A stretch of DNA of 13,363 nt, from the NCBI GenBank assembly GCA_029857975.1, contig JAOUFX010000022.1, positions 1 to 13,363 on the forward strand, in the 5' to 3' direction. Position 1 is the stretch's first letter; each line of letters opens with the position of its first letter. The notes under the pieces are model-generated. The model was given only the letters and a program-made list of their open reading frames with translations, had not been told where the DNA came from and did no database searches. Position numbers and translations under genes: made by a program. Shown here piece by piece: positions 1 through 6,853 of this stretch. This DNA comes from Deltaproteobacteria bacterium (GTDB lineage: Bacteria; Desulfobacterota; SM23-61).

Positions 1-1
1 C

Positions 2-118
2 GCAGCCCGCAATGTAGCTGATTTTCTGGAAGGCCAAAGGATTAATCCCCGATGCCTTGTAAATCAGGAGGTCTGGAATCCAGCAAAGACCGCAAAACAT
101 CGATTAAAACCTTTATAA
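2..118 (+). CDS. D-isomer-specific 2-hydroxyacid dehydrogenase, C-terminal end (partial)
   Basis: The gene enters from the left edge; only its last 38 codons and a TAA stop are inside the window. The frame starting at base 2 reads AARNVADFLEGQR, then LVNQEVW, then a short basic tail. This matches the end of the D-2-hydroxyacid dehydrogenase family (phosphoglycerate, glyoxylate/hydroxypyruvate and D-lactate dehydrogenases), where an Ala-rich helix with 'N..xFLxG' is followed by 'VNPEV'. These NAD(P)-dependent cytoplasmic enzymes interconvert 2-oxoacids and D-2-hydroxyacids. The catalytic Arg/Glu/His and the Rossmann fold lie outside the window, so the substrate cannot be told. The tail runs about 14 residues past the VNxEV motif, slightly longer than usual. 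It is followed on the same strand, 162 bp later, by the LarA-like gene, which supports a 2-hydroxyacid theme. The fragment is short, so the family call is good but not certain. Confidence 0.7.
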   Translation, partial: AARNVADFLEGQRINPRCLVNQEVWNPAKTAKHRLKPL

Positions 119-136
119 AGGCCGGTAAAAAGCCCT

Positions 137-154
137 CGGCCTCGAGGAAGGCCG
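137..154 (+). terminator. Stem-loop after the dehydrogenase, possible weak terminator
   Basis: A perfect 6-bp GC-rich inverted repeat, CGGCCT and AGGCCG, encloses a 6-nt loop and lies 19 bp after the dehydrogenase stop codon. It lacks a proper T-run (only TT follows), so it is at best a weak or Rho-assisted terminator. It may simply be a stable 3' end structure. The rest of the 119-222 stretch shows no gene I can support. Confidence 0.25.
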
Positions 155-222
155 TTGGGCCTGTTAAGTTCAGTTCGGCCCCGATGCGGTCTTGAAGGGT
201 GGCCAAAAAGCTTTTCAATACT

Positions 223-250
223 TTGGGAAAAAAAATAAATATGCTATACT
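223..250 (+). promoter_or_regulatory. Probable sigma-70-type promoter of the LarA-like gene
   Basis: A -35-like TTGGGA (223-228; 4 of 6 consensus bases) and a -10-like TATACT (245-250; 5 of 6) are separated by a 16-bp AT-rich spacer. Transcription would start near base 257, giving a leader of about 24 nt that carries the strong AGGAGGG ribosome binding site. This suggests that the LarA-like gene has its own promoter and need not be co-transcribed with the dehydrogenase. Confidence 0.5.
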
Positions 251-280
251 TCTTTTATCACTCTTCAGGAGGGAAAACAG

Positions 281-1561
281 ATGGATCCACTACCACGGAT
301 ATTTAAGATTCACCAGAAGATTTCAACCCCACGGCTGGCTGACGTACAAAAGGAGATGAATGTCCTCCTCGACCGCTTCGGCTTGCCTGGAAAAGTAAAG
401 CCTGGAGAGCGCATCGCCCTCACGGCCGGCAGCAGGGGCATCCGTGATAAAGCGAAAGTATTGAAGCTCATCGCCACCCGTTTAAAAGCTCTGGGCGCCA
501 AACCTTTTCTTGTACCCTGCATGGGCTCCCACGGCGGAGCCACTGCCGCAGGCCAGGTGGAGATGCTTAAACACCTGGGCATCACCGAGGAGTTTGTCGG
601 CGCCCCCATTGCTTCTTCCATGGAGGTAAAAGAAATCGGGCGGACGAAATTCGGAACGCCCGTGCTCATCGATGCCAATATCTGTGCGCAGGCGGATAAA
701 ATCATTGTGGTCAATCGCATCAAGCCTCATACGGATTTTGACTTTGCCATCGAAAGCGGTCTTAACAAAATGATGGTCATTGGCATGGGCAAGCATAAAG
801 GCGCGCTCATGGCCCATCGCCTGACCATTAAACATGGATATTCCACAATGCTCTCCGAAGTCCAGCCGGTTATCCTCAGGGCCCTTCCCTTCTTCTTCGG
901 CGTGGGTATCGTCGAAAATCAATATGACCAGACTGCTTCCCTCCATCTTCTGGAGCCCCAGAACTTCTGGGAAGGAGAAAAACCCCTGCTGAAAAAGGCT
1001 AAAGAAATCATGCCCCGCCTGCCTTTCAAGCAGATGGATATTTTGGTCTTGGATGAGATCGGCAAGAATATCAGCGGCGCCGGTATGGACCCCAATGTAA
1101 CCGGGCGACTCTATTTCATAGGCAGCCCCCCCCTCCAAGAACCCAAGATAACCCGCATCTTCGTCCGAGATCTTACCCCCGAGACGCAAGGCAACGCCAT
1201 CGGCATTGGCTTCGCTGAGTACACGACTACTCGCCTGGTGAAAAAAATTGATCCAGTTCCCACGGCGATCAACTCCATTACCGGCATGGGGCCGGAATGC
1301 GGCCGGATTCCCATTGCTTTCGATCAGGACCGCGAAGCTCTGCAGGCTGCTTTTGACAATTCCGGTGTGTTAGACCCAAAAGATCTGCGCCTGGTCTGGC
1401 TCAAGAACACCCTGGAAATGGAATACCTCTGGGCTTCCGAGCCAATGCTCAAGGAAGCCAAGGCCAATGCGAGTCTGGAAGTGATTTCAGGATTGCAGGA
1501 TGTCCCCTTTGACGCCGCCGGGAATATGGTGATGGAATGGCCGCCCCGCTGGGCGGATTGA
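281..1561 (+). CDS. LarA-like protein (lactate racemase N-terminal/DUF2088 family)
   Basis: This 426-aa soluble protein has no signal peptide or membrane segment. It resembles the LarA (nickel-pincer lactate racemase) superfamily, whose characterised members racemise or epimerise 2-hydroxyacids such as lactate. Visible landmarks are a glycine-rich MGSHGG at residues 81-86 (His84), then KPHTDF at 148-153 (His150), then SGLNKMMVIGMGKHKG at 159-174 (Lys163). These sit in the order of the His, His and Lys ligands of LarA, but the spacing from His150 to Lys163 is 13 residues rather than the 10 I recall for canonical LarA. True lactate racemase is therefore not assured, and a divergent LarA homologue is the safer call. 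The start is firm: AGGAGGG lies 7 nt upstream of the ATG. No larB, larC or larE cofactor-synthesis genes are in the window. The ligand assignment is inferred by eye. Confidence 0.75.
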   Translation: MDPLPRIFKIHQKISTPRLADVQKEMNVLLDRFGLPGKVKPGERIALTAGSRGIRDKAKVLKLIATRLKALGAKPFLVPCMGSHGGATAAGQVEMLKHLGITEEFVGAPIASSMEVKEIGRTKFGTPVLIDANICAQADKIIVVNRIKPHTDFDFAIESGLNKMMVIGMGKHKGALMAHRLTIKHGYSTMLSEVQPVILRALPFFFGVGIVENQYDQTASLHLLEPQNFWEGEKPLLKKAKEIMPRLPFKQMDILVLDEIGKNISGAGMDPNVTGRLYFIGSPPLQEPKITRIFVRDLTPETQGNAIGIGFAEYTTTRLVKKIDPVPTAINSITGMGPECGRIPIAFDQDREALQAAFDNSGVLDPKDLRLVWLKNTLEMEYLWASEPMLKEAKANASLEVISGLQDVPFDAAGNMVMEWPPRWAD

Positions 1562-1594
1562 GGGGAAAGGGTTACCGCAGAGAACGAAGAGAGC

Positions 1595-1625
1595 GAGGGG
1601 AATTCCTCCTTTTTTTAAAGGGAGG
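1595..1625. terminator. Convergent terminator region between the LarA-like gene and livF
   Basis: On the plus strand GAGG (1595-1598), a 6-nt loop and CCTC (1605-1608) are followed by seven T residues (1610-1616), a short but plausible intrinsic terminator for the LarA-like gene. Overlapping it, CCTCCTTT (1605-1612) can pair with AAA-G-GGAGG (1617-1625, one bulge) in either direction, so the same spot may stop livF transcripts arriving from the right. The first stem is only 4 bp and the minus-strand hairpin lacks a downstream U-tract, so termination in that direction is weakly supported. Confidence 0.45.
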
Positions 1626-1696
1626 GCAGGAGGGATTTAATCTCCGGTTTCTATACAATTATGGACTGACTAACAAGTTGACCGAAGATAAGAAAG

Positions 1697-2503
1697 TCAG
1701 GTTAACCAGCGTTTTCTCCGCTTGTAGTGCTTCACATTGCGATAGCTTTTCTTTCCTATCTCGGTCAGACCCAGATAAAATTCCCTCACGTCCTCATTGT
1801 CGCGCAGCGTATCAGAATCACCGTCCAAAACCAGGCGACCATTCTCCATGATGTAGCCGTATCGGGCAACCTGGAGGGCCATAGCCGCGTTCTGCTCTGC
1901 CAGGAGGATGGCCATTTTCTCTTCTTGATTGAGTCGGACGACGATGTTAAAAATCTCTTCGACCAGCAAAGGAGCCAGCCCCATGGAGGGTTCGTCCAAA
2001 AGCATCAGCTTGGGACGAGCCATCAGGGCTCTGCCGATGACCACCATCTGTTGTTCCCCTCCAGAGATATAGCCCGTTTTCACATGGCGTCGCTCCGCCA
2101 GCCTGGGGAAATACCCATAAACCAGATCCATATCCTTTTTAACAAGATGGGTATCCTTCCGGCTATAGGCACCGGTGAGGAGGTCATCCTCCACGGTCAG
2201 ATGTTCGAATTTGCGCCTCCCTTCCATTACCTGGACGATGCCTCTTCGCACCACCTCCGCAGCATCCTGGTGATCAATGCGCTCTCCCAGGAATTCGATG
2301 ACCCCCTTGGTGACTTCGCCCCGCTCTGCCCGCAAGAGATTGGAGATGGCCTTGAGGGTTGTGCTTTTGCCGGCCCCGTTGGCCCCGAGGAGGGCAACCA
2401 GGCCCCCCTCGGGCACTTCCAGGGAAACCCCTTTCAGGACGAGGATGACATGCTCATAGACAACTTCAATGTTGTTGACCCTGAGCAAAGGCTTCTGGTC
2501 CAT
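1697..2503 (-). CDS. livF: Branched-chain-amino-acid-type ABC transporter, ATPase LivF
   Basis: The second ATPase of a HAAT-family (Liv-type) importer; it sits on the inner face of the cytoplasmic membrane and powers uptake through LivH/LivM. Visible motifs are Walker A GANGAGKST (40-48), Q-loop Gln91 in VQVMEGRR, signature ISGGEQQ (146-152, Ile replacing the usual first Leu) and Walker B LMLLDEP (166-172, catalytic Glu171). In place of the switch His there is AEQN (202-205), as is normal for LivF. The core ends near residue 245 at FYLGL. A further 23-residue, very basic tail closes in HYKRRKRWLT, which makes the protein 268 aa against about 235 for E. coli LivF. It is the last gene of the operon, 28 nt after livK. 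The ribosome binding site (AGTGAG) is weak, so it may depend on upstream translation. The paralogue could also be named BraG. The transported compound is unknown. Confidence 0.93.
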   Translation of the reverse strand: MDQKPLLRVNNIEVVYEHVILVLKGVSLEVPEGGLVALLGANGAGKSTTLKAISNLLRAERGEVTKGVIEFLGERIDHQDAAEVVRRGIVQVMEGRRKFEHLTVEDDLLTGAYSRKDTHLVKKDMDLVYGYFPRLAERRHVKTGYISGGEQQMVVIGRALMARPKLMLLDEPSMGLAPLLVEEIFNIVVRLNQEEKMAILLAEQNAAMALQVARYGYIMENGRLVLDGDSDTLRDNEDVREFYLGLTEIGKKSYRNVKHYKRRKRWLT

Positions 2504-2531
2504 GGCGTATGCTCACTTTAGCTGGATATAC

Positions 2532-3869
2532 TTACTTTAAAGCTTCACTCGTTCTGGGGGTTATCCCCTTCTCTTTGGCATATTTAGCCGCTGACTTCTC
2601 GACTCTTTCCCGGACGAATTCCCCCATCGGAGCTATCCAGCTACCGACCGGGACCCACTTCTGGCCATCCCACTGCTGGAACCGGACCCAGCCGCCGCCC
2701 TCATGGTCTTTCCAGGAGGTCTTGATCGGCGGCATCAATCCCTCTGCCCCTATTTCTTTAATCCTCTCCTCGGTAATGCTAAGATGCTCCAGAGCCCACT
2801 GCATCTCCTCACCGGTAACCGGATGAACCCCAAATTTCTTGTGGGCCGTGCGAATGGCTTCATCCATGGCGATTCCGGTAACGACTCCCCGGTTATAGAA
2901 GACGGTACCAACACGGGTAAATGAGATGTTGCCCTTCATGGCGCCATAGACCTTGTCAATAATCTCCTGGATGATGGGGAAATCCCGGCCAACGCCGTTG
3001 AAGTTGCTTGAGTAATACCCCGCAGCGGCTGGTCCCGCAGGCATGACGTCCTCTTCCGACCCGCACCACCAGACCCCAAGGATGCGGTTTCTGGGAAAGC
3101 CGAGCCTGGCAGCCTCTTTGAGGGGGACGGTGCAGGATACGCCCCAGTTACGATTGATGACCCAGTCAGCTTTATAACGCCGGGCAATATCCATCCACTG
3201 GGCTTTTTGATCTATCCCGGGCCAAGGCACGGGGAAGTGTCGCACCTCGAAGCCGTACATCTTGGCCATTTCATCCAAGAGAGGTTTGGTTTCCTGCCCG
3301 TAAGGGACATCGATGTAGAGGTTGGCAATTTTTAATCCCTTGAGTTTGTCCATTCCTCCCATCTGCTGTCCGATGAACTTTATTTTAGCCGTGTTTTGAG
3401 ACCAGTAGTTGGTAGGAAAGGTAAAGGCCCAGGGGAATACCCGGCCGTCGGAGGCATCAGCGCGGCCGTAACCCATAAAAACTAAAGGTATCTTATCCCG
3501 GGCAGTGCGGTCAAGCAGGGCATAAGAGGTCCCTGTGGCAAAAGGGTGCACATAGGGAGGGTTCTTTGATTTAACCCGTTCATAACACTCTACTCCTCTG
3601 GCAGTGTCATAGCCATACTCGCACTCCTCATATTTATATTTGATCCCGTTGACCCCCCCTTGCATGTTTCTGAGTTCCATCAAGTCTTCCCATCCGCTGC
3701 CAGTCCCGCTGCCGCCGGGAGCAAACGGTCCGGTTCGATAGATCAGGACGGGGACATATTGCGTAGGAGCTTCCTTCTGCTGGGCTTGCACCAGGTTTGG
3801 CAGGGACATAAGGACGAATACCAAAACGAATAACAAAAGTGATAACAAATGATTCCAAAAACGTCTCAT
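2532..3869 (-). CDS. livK: ABC transporter periplasmic substrate-binding protein, LivK-like
   Basis: The solute-binding subunit (type I periplasmic binding fold, Peripla_BP_6 family) that captures the substrate and delivers it to LivH/LivM. The chosen 445-aa form starts MRRFWNHLL, with a basic n-region, a hydrophobic core to about residue 24 and a likely signal peptidase I site after VQA (residue 29), so the mature protein is periplasmic. A perfect AAGGAGGG lies 7 nt upstream and decides this start. A longer reading frame adds 41 charged residues that would bury the signal peptide. Large hydrophobic and aromatic content (for example NYW, PWPGIDQKAQW, NRNWG, GVWWCG) and weak similarity to classic LivK suggest a non-amino-acid, possibly aromatic or other carboxylate ligand. 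That specificity is inference. It is the fifth gene of the operon, after a 135-nt gap downstream of livM. Confidence 0.88.
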   Translation of the reverse strand: MRRFWNHLLSLLLFVLVFVLMSLPNLVQAQQKEAPTQYVPVLIYRTGPFAPGGSGTGSGWEDLMELRNMQGGVNGIKYKYEECEYGYDTARGVECYERVKSKNPPYVHPFATGTSYALLDRTARDKIPLVFMGYGRADASDGRVFPWAFTFPTNYWSQNTAKIKFIGQQMGGMDKLKGLKIANLYIDVPYGQETKPLLDEMAKMYGFEVRHFPVPWPGIDQKAQWMDIARRYKADWVINRNWGVSCTVPLKEAARLGFPRNRILGVWWCGSEEDVMPAGPAAAGYYSSNFNGVGRDFPIIQEIIDKVYGAMKGNISFTRVGTVFYNRGVVTGIAMDEAIRTAHKKFGVHPVTGEEMQWALEHLSITEERIKEIGAEGLMPPIKTSWKDHEGGGWVRFQQWDGQKWVPVGSWIAPMGEFVRERVEKSAAKYAKEKGITPRTSEALK

Positions 3870-3876
3870 GGTAAAT

Positions 3877-3884
3877 CCCTCCTT
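3877..3884 (-). promoter_or_regulatory. Ribosome binding site that sets the livK start
   Basis: On the minus strand AAGGAGGG lies 7 nt before the ATG at 3869, an almost perfect anti-Shine-Dalgarno match. It is among the strongest sites in the window. This fits the common need for excess binding protein over permease and rules out the upstream in-frame start at 3992. Confidence 0.85.
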
Positions 3885-3997
3885 TTTTGATCTTTTCCCT
3901 TCTTTTAAATTAACTTCTGATCGATCAACCACGCGCATAAAATACTCACCCCCTTCCAGGCGCGTCATCATTATTTTTCTATCATCAGCCATGCATT

Positions 3998-4020
3998 GCC
4001 TTTTTTAATAAGGGAAAGGC
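3998..4020 (-). other. Stem-loop overlapping the livM stop codon
   Basis: In the minus-strand transcript GCCTTT (4015-4020) and AAAGGC (3998-4003) form a perfect 6-bp stem around an 11-nt loop that contains the livM TAA. No U-tract follows, so it is not a typical intrinsic terminator. It lies at the upstream edge of the 135-nt livM-livK spacer, the widest in the operon. It could act as a 3' stabiliser or processing boundary; this is inference. Confidence 0.4.
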
Positions 4021-5063
4021 CATAACCGGAGTTTCTCTTTTAATGTCAGCCATAGCCGAGCCAGGCCAAAAGGCTCAACAATGAGGAAAAAGATGATGAG
4101 TCCCCCGAAAATAATCAATTCCATGCAAGCCAGTAGGTCAGTTTTGAACACGGCCCCAAAAGTTCTGGCAAACTGGTTGATAAAGATCGGAAGCAGGGTT
4201 ATGAATCCTCCGCCGAAGAAGGAGCCGAGGATACTGCCCATGCCCCCGATAATGACCATTCCCAAAAGATGGAAGGAGACCATAAGGTTAAAGGCCTCGA
4301 TATTGGCTGCTCCATAATAGGTGAAGGTGATCAAGCCTCCAGCCACCCCCGCATAAAAGGAGCTCACGGCAAAAGCTAAAAGCTTGTGCCGGAACAGCGA
4401 AATGCCGATAATCTCCGCGGCTACGTCCATGTCCCTGATGGCCATCCAGGCCCGGCCAACCTGGCTCCGCACCAAATTCTTACCGAAGGTGGTCAGCAAA
4501 ACCACAAAACAGAGGACCAGGTAATACTTTTTTAACGGCGTGTCGATAAGCCAGCCGAAGACTTCCATAGGGGGAGTATCAACAGTTCCGAATACCCCAC
4601 CGCTGATCCATTTCCAATGGGTCAACCCCCACTCGATAATAAACTGAGCTGCCAGGGTGGAAACGGCCAGATAAAACCCTTTGATTCGTAAGGAAGGGAT
4701 GCCAAAAACAGTGCCAACCGCAGCCGCAACCAGCCCACCGCCCAAGAGGCTTAGGAGGAGCGGAACTTCGTAACGCCCATACAAGATCAACGATGCATAG
4801 GCTCCCACGGCCATAAAGGCGGCATGTCCTAAAGAGAGCTGCCCGGCGTAGCCGGTCAGAAAATTCAGGCCCAGCGCGGCCAGCGAAAAGACTAAGAAGG
4901 GGATCAATATGCTGCTGAGCCAGTAGTCGCTGGCCAAGAATGGCATTCCTATAAAGGCCACAATTAGAATGAGGATAATGCCCCATCGGTCCAAGGGAAT
5001 GGGGAAAATGGCCATATCTGCCCCGTAAGTGGCCTTGAACACGCCGCACTCTCGGTAAATCAT
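4005..5063 (-). CDS. livM: Branched-chain-amino-acid-type ABC transporter permease LivM
   Basis: One of the two inner-membrane permease subunits that form the translocation path with LivH. The 352-aa protein is strongly hydrophobic with about nine predicted membrane segments. It carries the family landmark GYAGQLSLGHAAFMAVGAYA at 71-90, and a second conserved region near the end, IIGGMGSILGSFFGGG, which is the usual ATPase-contacting part of Liv permeases. The assigned start adds a short polar leader (MIYRECGVFKATYGAD) before the first membrane helix. GGAG lies 10 nt upstream of it. An alternative ATG at residue 17 has only a GGGG-like site. The gene sits 72 nt downstream of livH, a gap that holds a strong stem-loop, and is followed by livK. 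The family is certain; the substrate is not. Confidence 0.93.
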   Translation of the reverse strand: MIYRECGVFKATYGADMAIFPIPLDRWGIILILIVAFIGMPFLASDYWLSSILIPFLVFSLAALGLNFLTGYAGQLSLGHAAFMAVGAYASLILYGRYEVPLLLSLLGGGLVAAAVGTVFGIPSLRIKGFYLAVSTLAAQFIIEWGLTHWKWISGGVFGTVDTPPMEVFGWLIDTPLKKYYLVLCFVVLLTTFGKNLVRSQVGRAWMAIRDMDVAAEIIGISLFRHKLLAFAVSSFYAGVAGGLITFTYYGAANIEAFNLMVSFHLLGMVIIGGMGSILGSFFGGGFITLLPIFINQFARTFGAVFKTDLLACMELIIFGGLIIFFLIVEPFGLARLWLTLKEKLRLWPFPY

Positions 5064-5087
5064 GAAAGAAGCTCTCCAGGTGAAAAT

Positions 5088-5115
5088 TCCCGAATACGGA
5101 AGATCATATTCGGGA
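5088..5115 (-). other. Strong intercistronic stem-loop between livH and livM
   Basis: TCCCGAATA (5088-5096) and TATTCGGGA (5107-5115) are perfect 9-bp inverted arms around a 10-nt loop. The hairpin fills much of the 72-bp livH-livM spacer and ends 24 nt upstream of the livM start codon. On the minus strand it is followed by ATTTTCACC, too short a U-run for a confident terminator. Likely roles are mRNA stabilisation, partial attenuation or an RNase processing site; which one cannot be told from sequence. Confidence 0.6.
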
Positions 5116-5135
5116 GTTTGCCCAAGGCAAAACGT

Positions 5136-6014
5136 TTAGACCCTCTCAATGATCTCTCGGCCAAACATTCCATAAGGCTTGAACCAAAGAACCAGCAGGG
5201 CCAAAAGATACGGAAAGAAGGTCTGGATTCCTCCCCCCACATAGGGACCAAGGAATACTTCGGCCAGGTTCTCAGAGGCTCCTACGACGAGGCCGGCGAT
5301 GATCGCTCCCGGAATGCTGTCAATACCCCCCAGGATCAGAACCGGCAGGGCTTTCAGGGCAATCAGCGAGAGGCTGAACTGCACCCCGAGGCGGCTGCCC
5401 CACATGATGCCTGCAACCAAGGCAACCACTCCGGAGATGGCCCAGGTAATGGCCCAGGCTTTATTAAGAGGAATGCCCACGGAGAGTGCTGCTTCATGGT
5501 CATCAGAAACAGCCCTTAGCGCGCGGCCCGTCTTGGACTTTTGAAAAAACCAAACCAAACCGAAAACCAATGCACCGGATAAAGCCGCCCCCACCAAATC
5601 AAATTGACTGACCATCAATCCCTTGACCTCAAAAGGCATGTCAGAAATTCCAATATTAAGCCCCTTCGGGTCTGTACCCCAAATCCCCTGGCCTATCCCT
5701 TGCAAAAGGAATCCCAGTCCTATCGTGGCCATAAAGAGAGCAAGGGGGGGGCGGGCTACCAGAGGACGAAGCACAATTGCCTCAATGCCGATGGCCAGCG
5801 CAATCATTAGGACCAGCACGGCAAGAATGGCAAGCCATAAAGGAAAGATAGTGAGGAAACCCACCAAGGCCAAGGCGGCAAGGAGGGTCATATCTCCCTG
5901 GGCGAAGTTGAAGACGCCAGAAGACTTGTAGATCAGGACAAACCCCAGGGCCACTAAAGAATACATCACTCCGACGAGAAGTCCACCAATGGCCACCTCT
6001 ATTGCGAATATCAC
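5136..6014 (-). CDS. livH: Branched-chain-amino-acid-type ABC transporter permease LivH
   Basis: The partner permease to LivM in the inner membrane. It has 292 aa, close to the usual LivH length, and about eight hydrophobic segments. The family landmark SSGVFNFAQGDM occurs at 31-42 after the first helix (VGVMYSLVALGFVLIY), and the ATPase-contact region contains ILGGIDSIPGAIIAGLVVG. It starts with GTG, not ATG: the codon at 6012-6014 is preceded at 6 nt by AAGGAGGG, so this start is firm. It lies 32 nt after livG and 72 nt before livM, on the same strand and in the same operon. Nothing is truncated. Confidence 0.93.
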   Translation of the reverse strand: MIFAIEVAIGGLLVGVMYSLVALGFVLIYKSSGVFNFAQGDMTLLAALALVGFLTIFPLWLAILAVLVLMIALAIGIEAIVLRPLVARPPLALFMATIGLGFLLQGIGQGIWGTDPKGLNIGISDMPFEVKGLMVSQFDLVGAALSGALVFGLVWFFQKSKTGRALRAVSDDHEAALSVGIPLNKAWAITWAISGVVALVAGIMWGSRLGVQFSLSLIALKALPVLILGGIDSIPGAIIAGLVVGASENLAEVFLGPYVGGGIQTFFPYLLALLVLWFKPYGMFGREIIERV

Positions 6015-6020
6015 AACGTA

Positions 6021-6028
6021 CCCTCCTT
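6021..6028 (-). promoter_or_regulatory. Ribosome binding site fixing the GTG start of livH
   Basis: The minus strand reads AAGGAGGG, then a 6-nt spacer, then GTG ATA TTC. The near-perfect site supports the non-ATG start and the very short N-terminus typical of LivH. Confidence 0.85.
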
Positions 6029-6046
6029 CTTACGCTTCCTTACTCT

Positions 6047-6835
6047 TCACTTTTTCGCCGAGGTTCCGAGATAGGCTTTGATGACTTTTTCGTTATTGCG
6101 AATCTTCTCCGGCGGCCCCTCCGCAATTTTATCTCCGTAGTCAAGAACGACCACCTGATCCGAGATGTCCATTACCACCCCCATATCGTGCTCTATCAGG
6201 GCAATGGTGGTCTCCAACTCTTCGTTGGCATCCAGAATGAAGCGGGCAATATCTTCCTTTTCCTCCAGGTTCATCCCGGCCATGGGTTCATCTAAGAGAA
6301 GAAGCTTGGGCTCGGCAGCTAAAGCCCGGCCCAGCTCGACCCTCTTCTGGAGTCCATAAGGAAGCATCCCGGCGGGTGTTTTGCGAATGTGTTCGATCTC
6401 CAGCCAATCGATGACCTTTTCCACTACTTGCCGGTGCCGAATTTCTTCTCTCTGAGCAAACCCCCAGTAAATTCCTTGGGCAAAGAAATTGGAGCCCATT
6501 TTCAGGTTTCTGCCTACCATGATGTTATCCAGAACTGTCATCCCTTTGAAGAGAGCCACGTTTTGAAAGGTTCGGGCAATCCCCAAGGAGGCAATGTGGT
6601 GGTGAGACAGAGTGGTTAGGTCTTTGTCCTCAAAAAAAATATGGCCCCGCGATGGATGATATACTCCATTAATAACGTTAACCAAGGAAGTTTTTCCTGC
6701 CCCATTGGGGCCGATAATGGCCAGGATTTCCCCCTTATGAATTTCCAGGCTCACTCCGTTCAGCGCCTTCAAAACGCCAAAGCTAATGTGGATATCTTCG
6801 ACTTGGAGCATGGGATTGCCATTTTTTTTATTCAT
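6047..6835 (-). CDS. livG: Branched-chain-amino-acid-type ABC transporter, ATPase LivG
   Basis: The first ATPase of the importer, pairing with LivF as a heterodimer beneath LivH/LivM. The 262-aa length fits LivG. Motifs: Walker A GPNGAGKTS (42-50), Q-loop Gln91 in ARTFQN (87-92), the LivG-type signature LPYGLQKRVELGRAL (158-172, replacing LSGGQ), Walker B LLLLDEP (178-184, Glu183), LivG-style AGMN D-loop (186-189) and switch His216 in IEHDMGVVM. The C-terminal GDKIAEGPPEKI block is typical of LivG. AGGAAAG precedes the ATG. It lies only 18 nt after the acyl-CoA ligase stop, which indicates co-transcription and possibly translational coupling. All catalytic residues appear intact. Confidence 0.94.
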   Translation of the reverse strand: MNKKNGNPMLQVEDIHISFGVLKALNGVSLEIHKGEILAIIGPNGAGKTSLVNVINGVYHPSRGHIFFEDKDLTTLSHHHIASLGIARTFQNVALFKGMTVLDNIMVGRNLKMGSNFFAQGIYWGFAQREEIRHRQVVEKVIDWLEIEHIRKTPAGMLPYGLQKRVELGRALAAEPKLLLLDEPMAGMNLEEKEDIARFILDANEELETTIALIEHDMGVVMDISDQVVVLDYGDKIAEGPPEKIRNNEKVIKAYLGTSAKK

Positions 6836-6853
6836 CTTTCCTGATCCCTCAGC

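Noticed and set aside
42..218. A 58-codon minus-strand frame with coding-like composition, starting TTG.
   Set aside because: It has no ATG/GTG start and no ribosome site, and it overlaps the better-supported dehydrogenase C-terminus on the plus strand.
1727..2521. A 264-codon plus-strand frame opposite livF.
   Set aside because: It is antisense to a gene with all ABC ATPase motifs; its protein shows no domain of its own.
3870..3992. A 41-residue N-terminal extension of the substrate-binding protein.
   Set aside because: It would place a charged segment in front of a clear signal peptide; the AAGGAGGG site 7 nt before the internal ATG at 3869 decides the shorter form.
6310..6365. LivG signature reads YGLQK instead of LSGGQ, which could look like a defective ATPase.
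   Set aside because: LivG proteins normally carry a YGxQ-type signature, so this is family-typical and not a loss of function.
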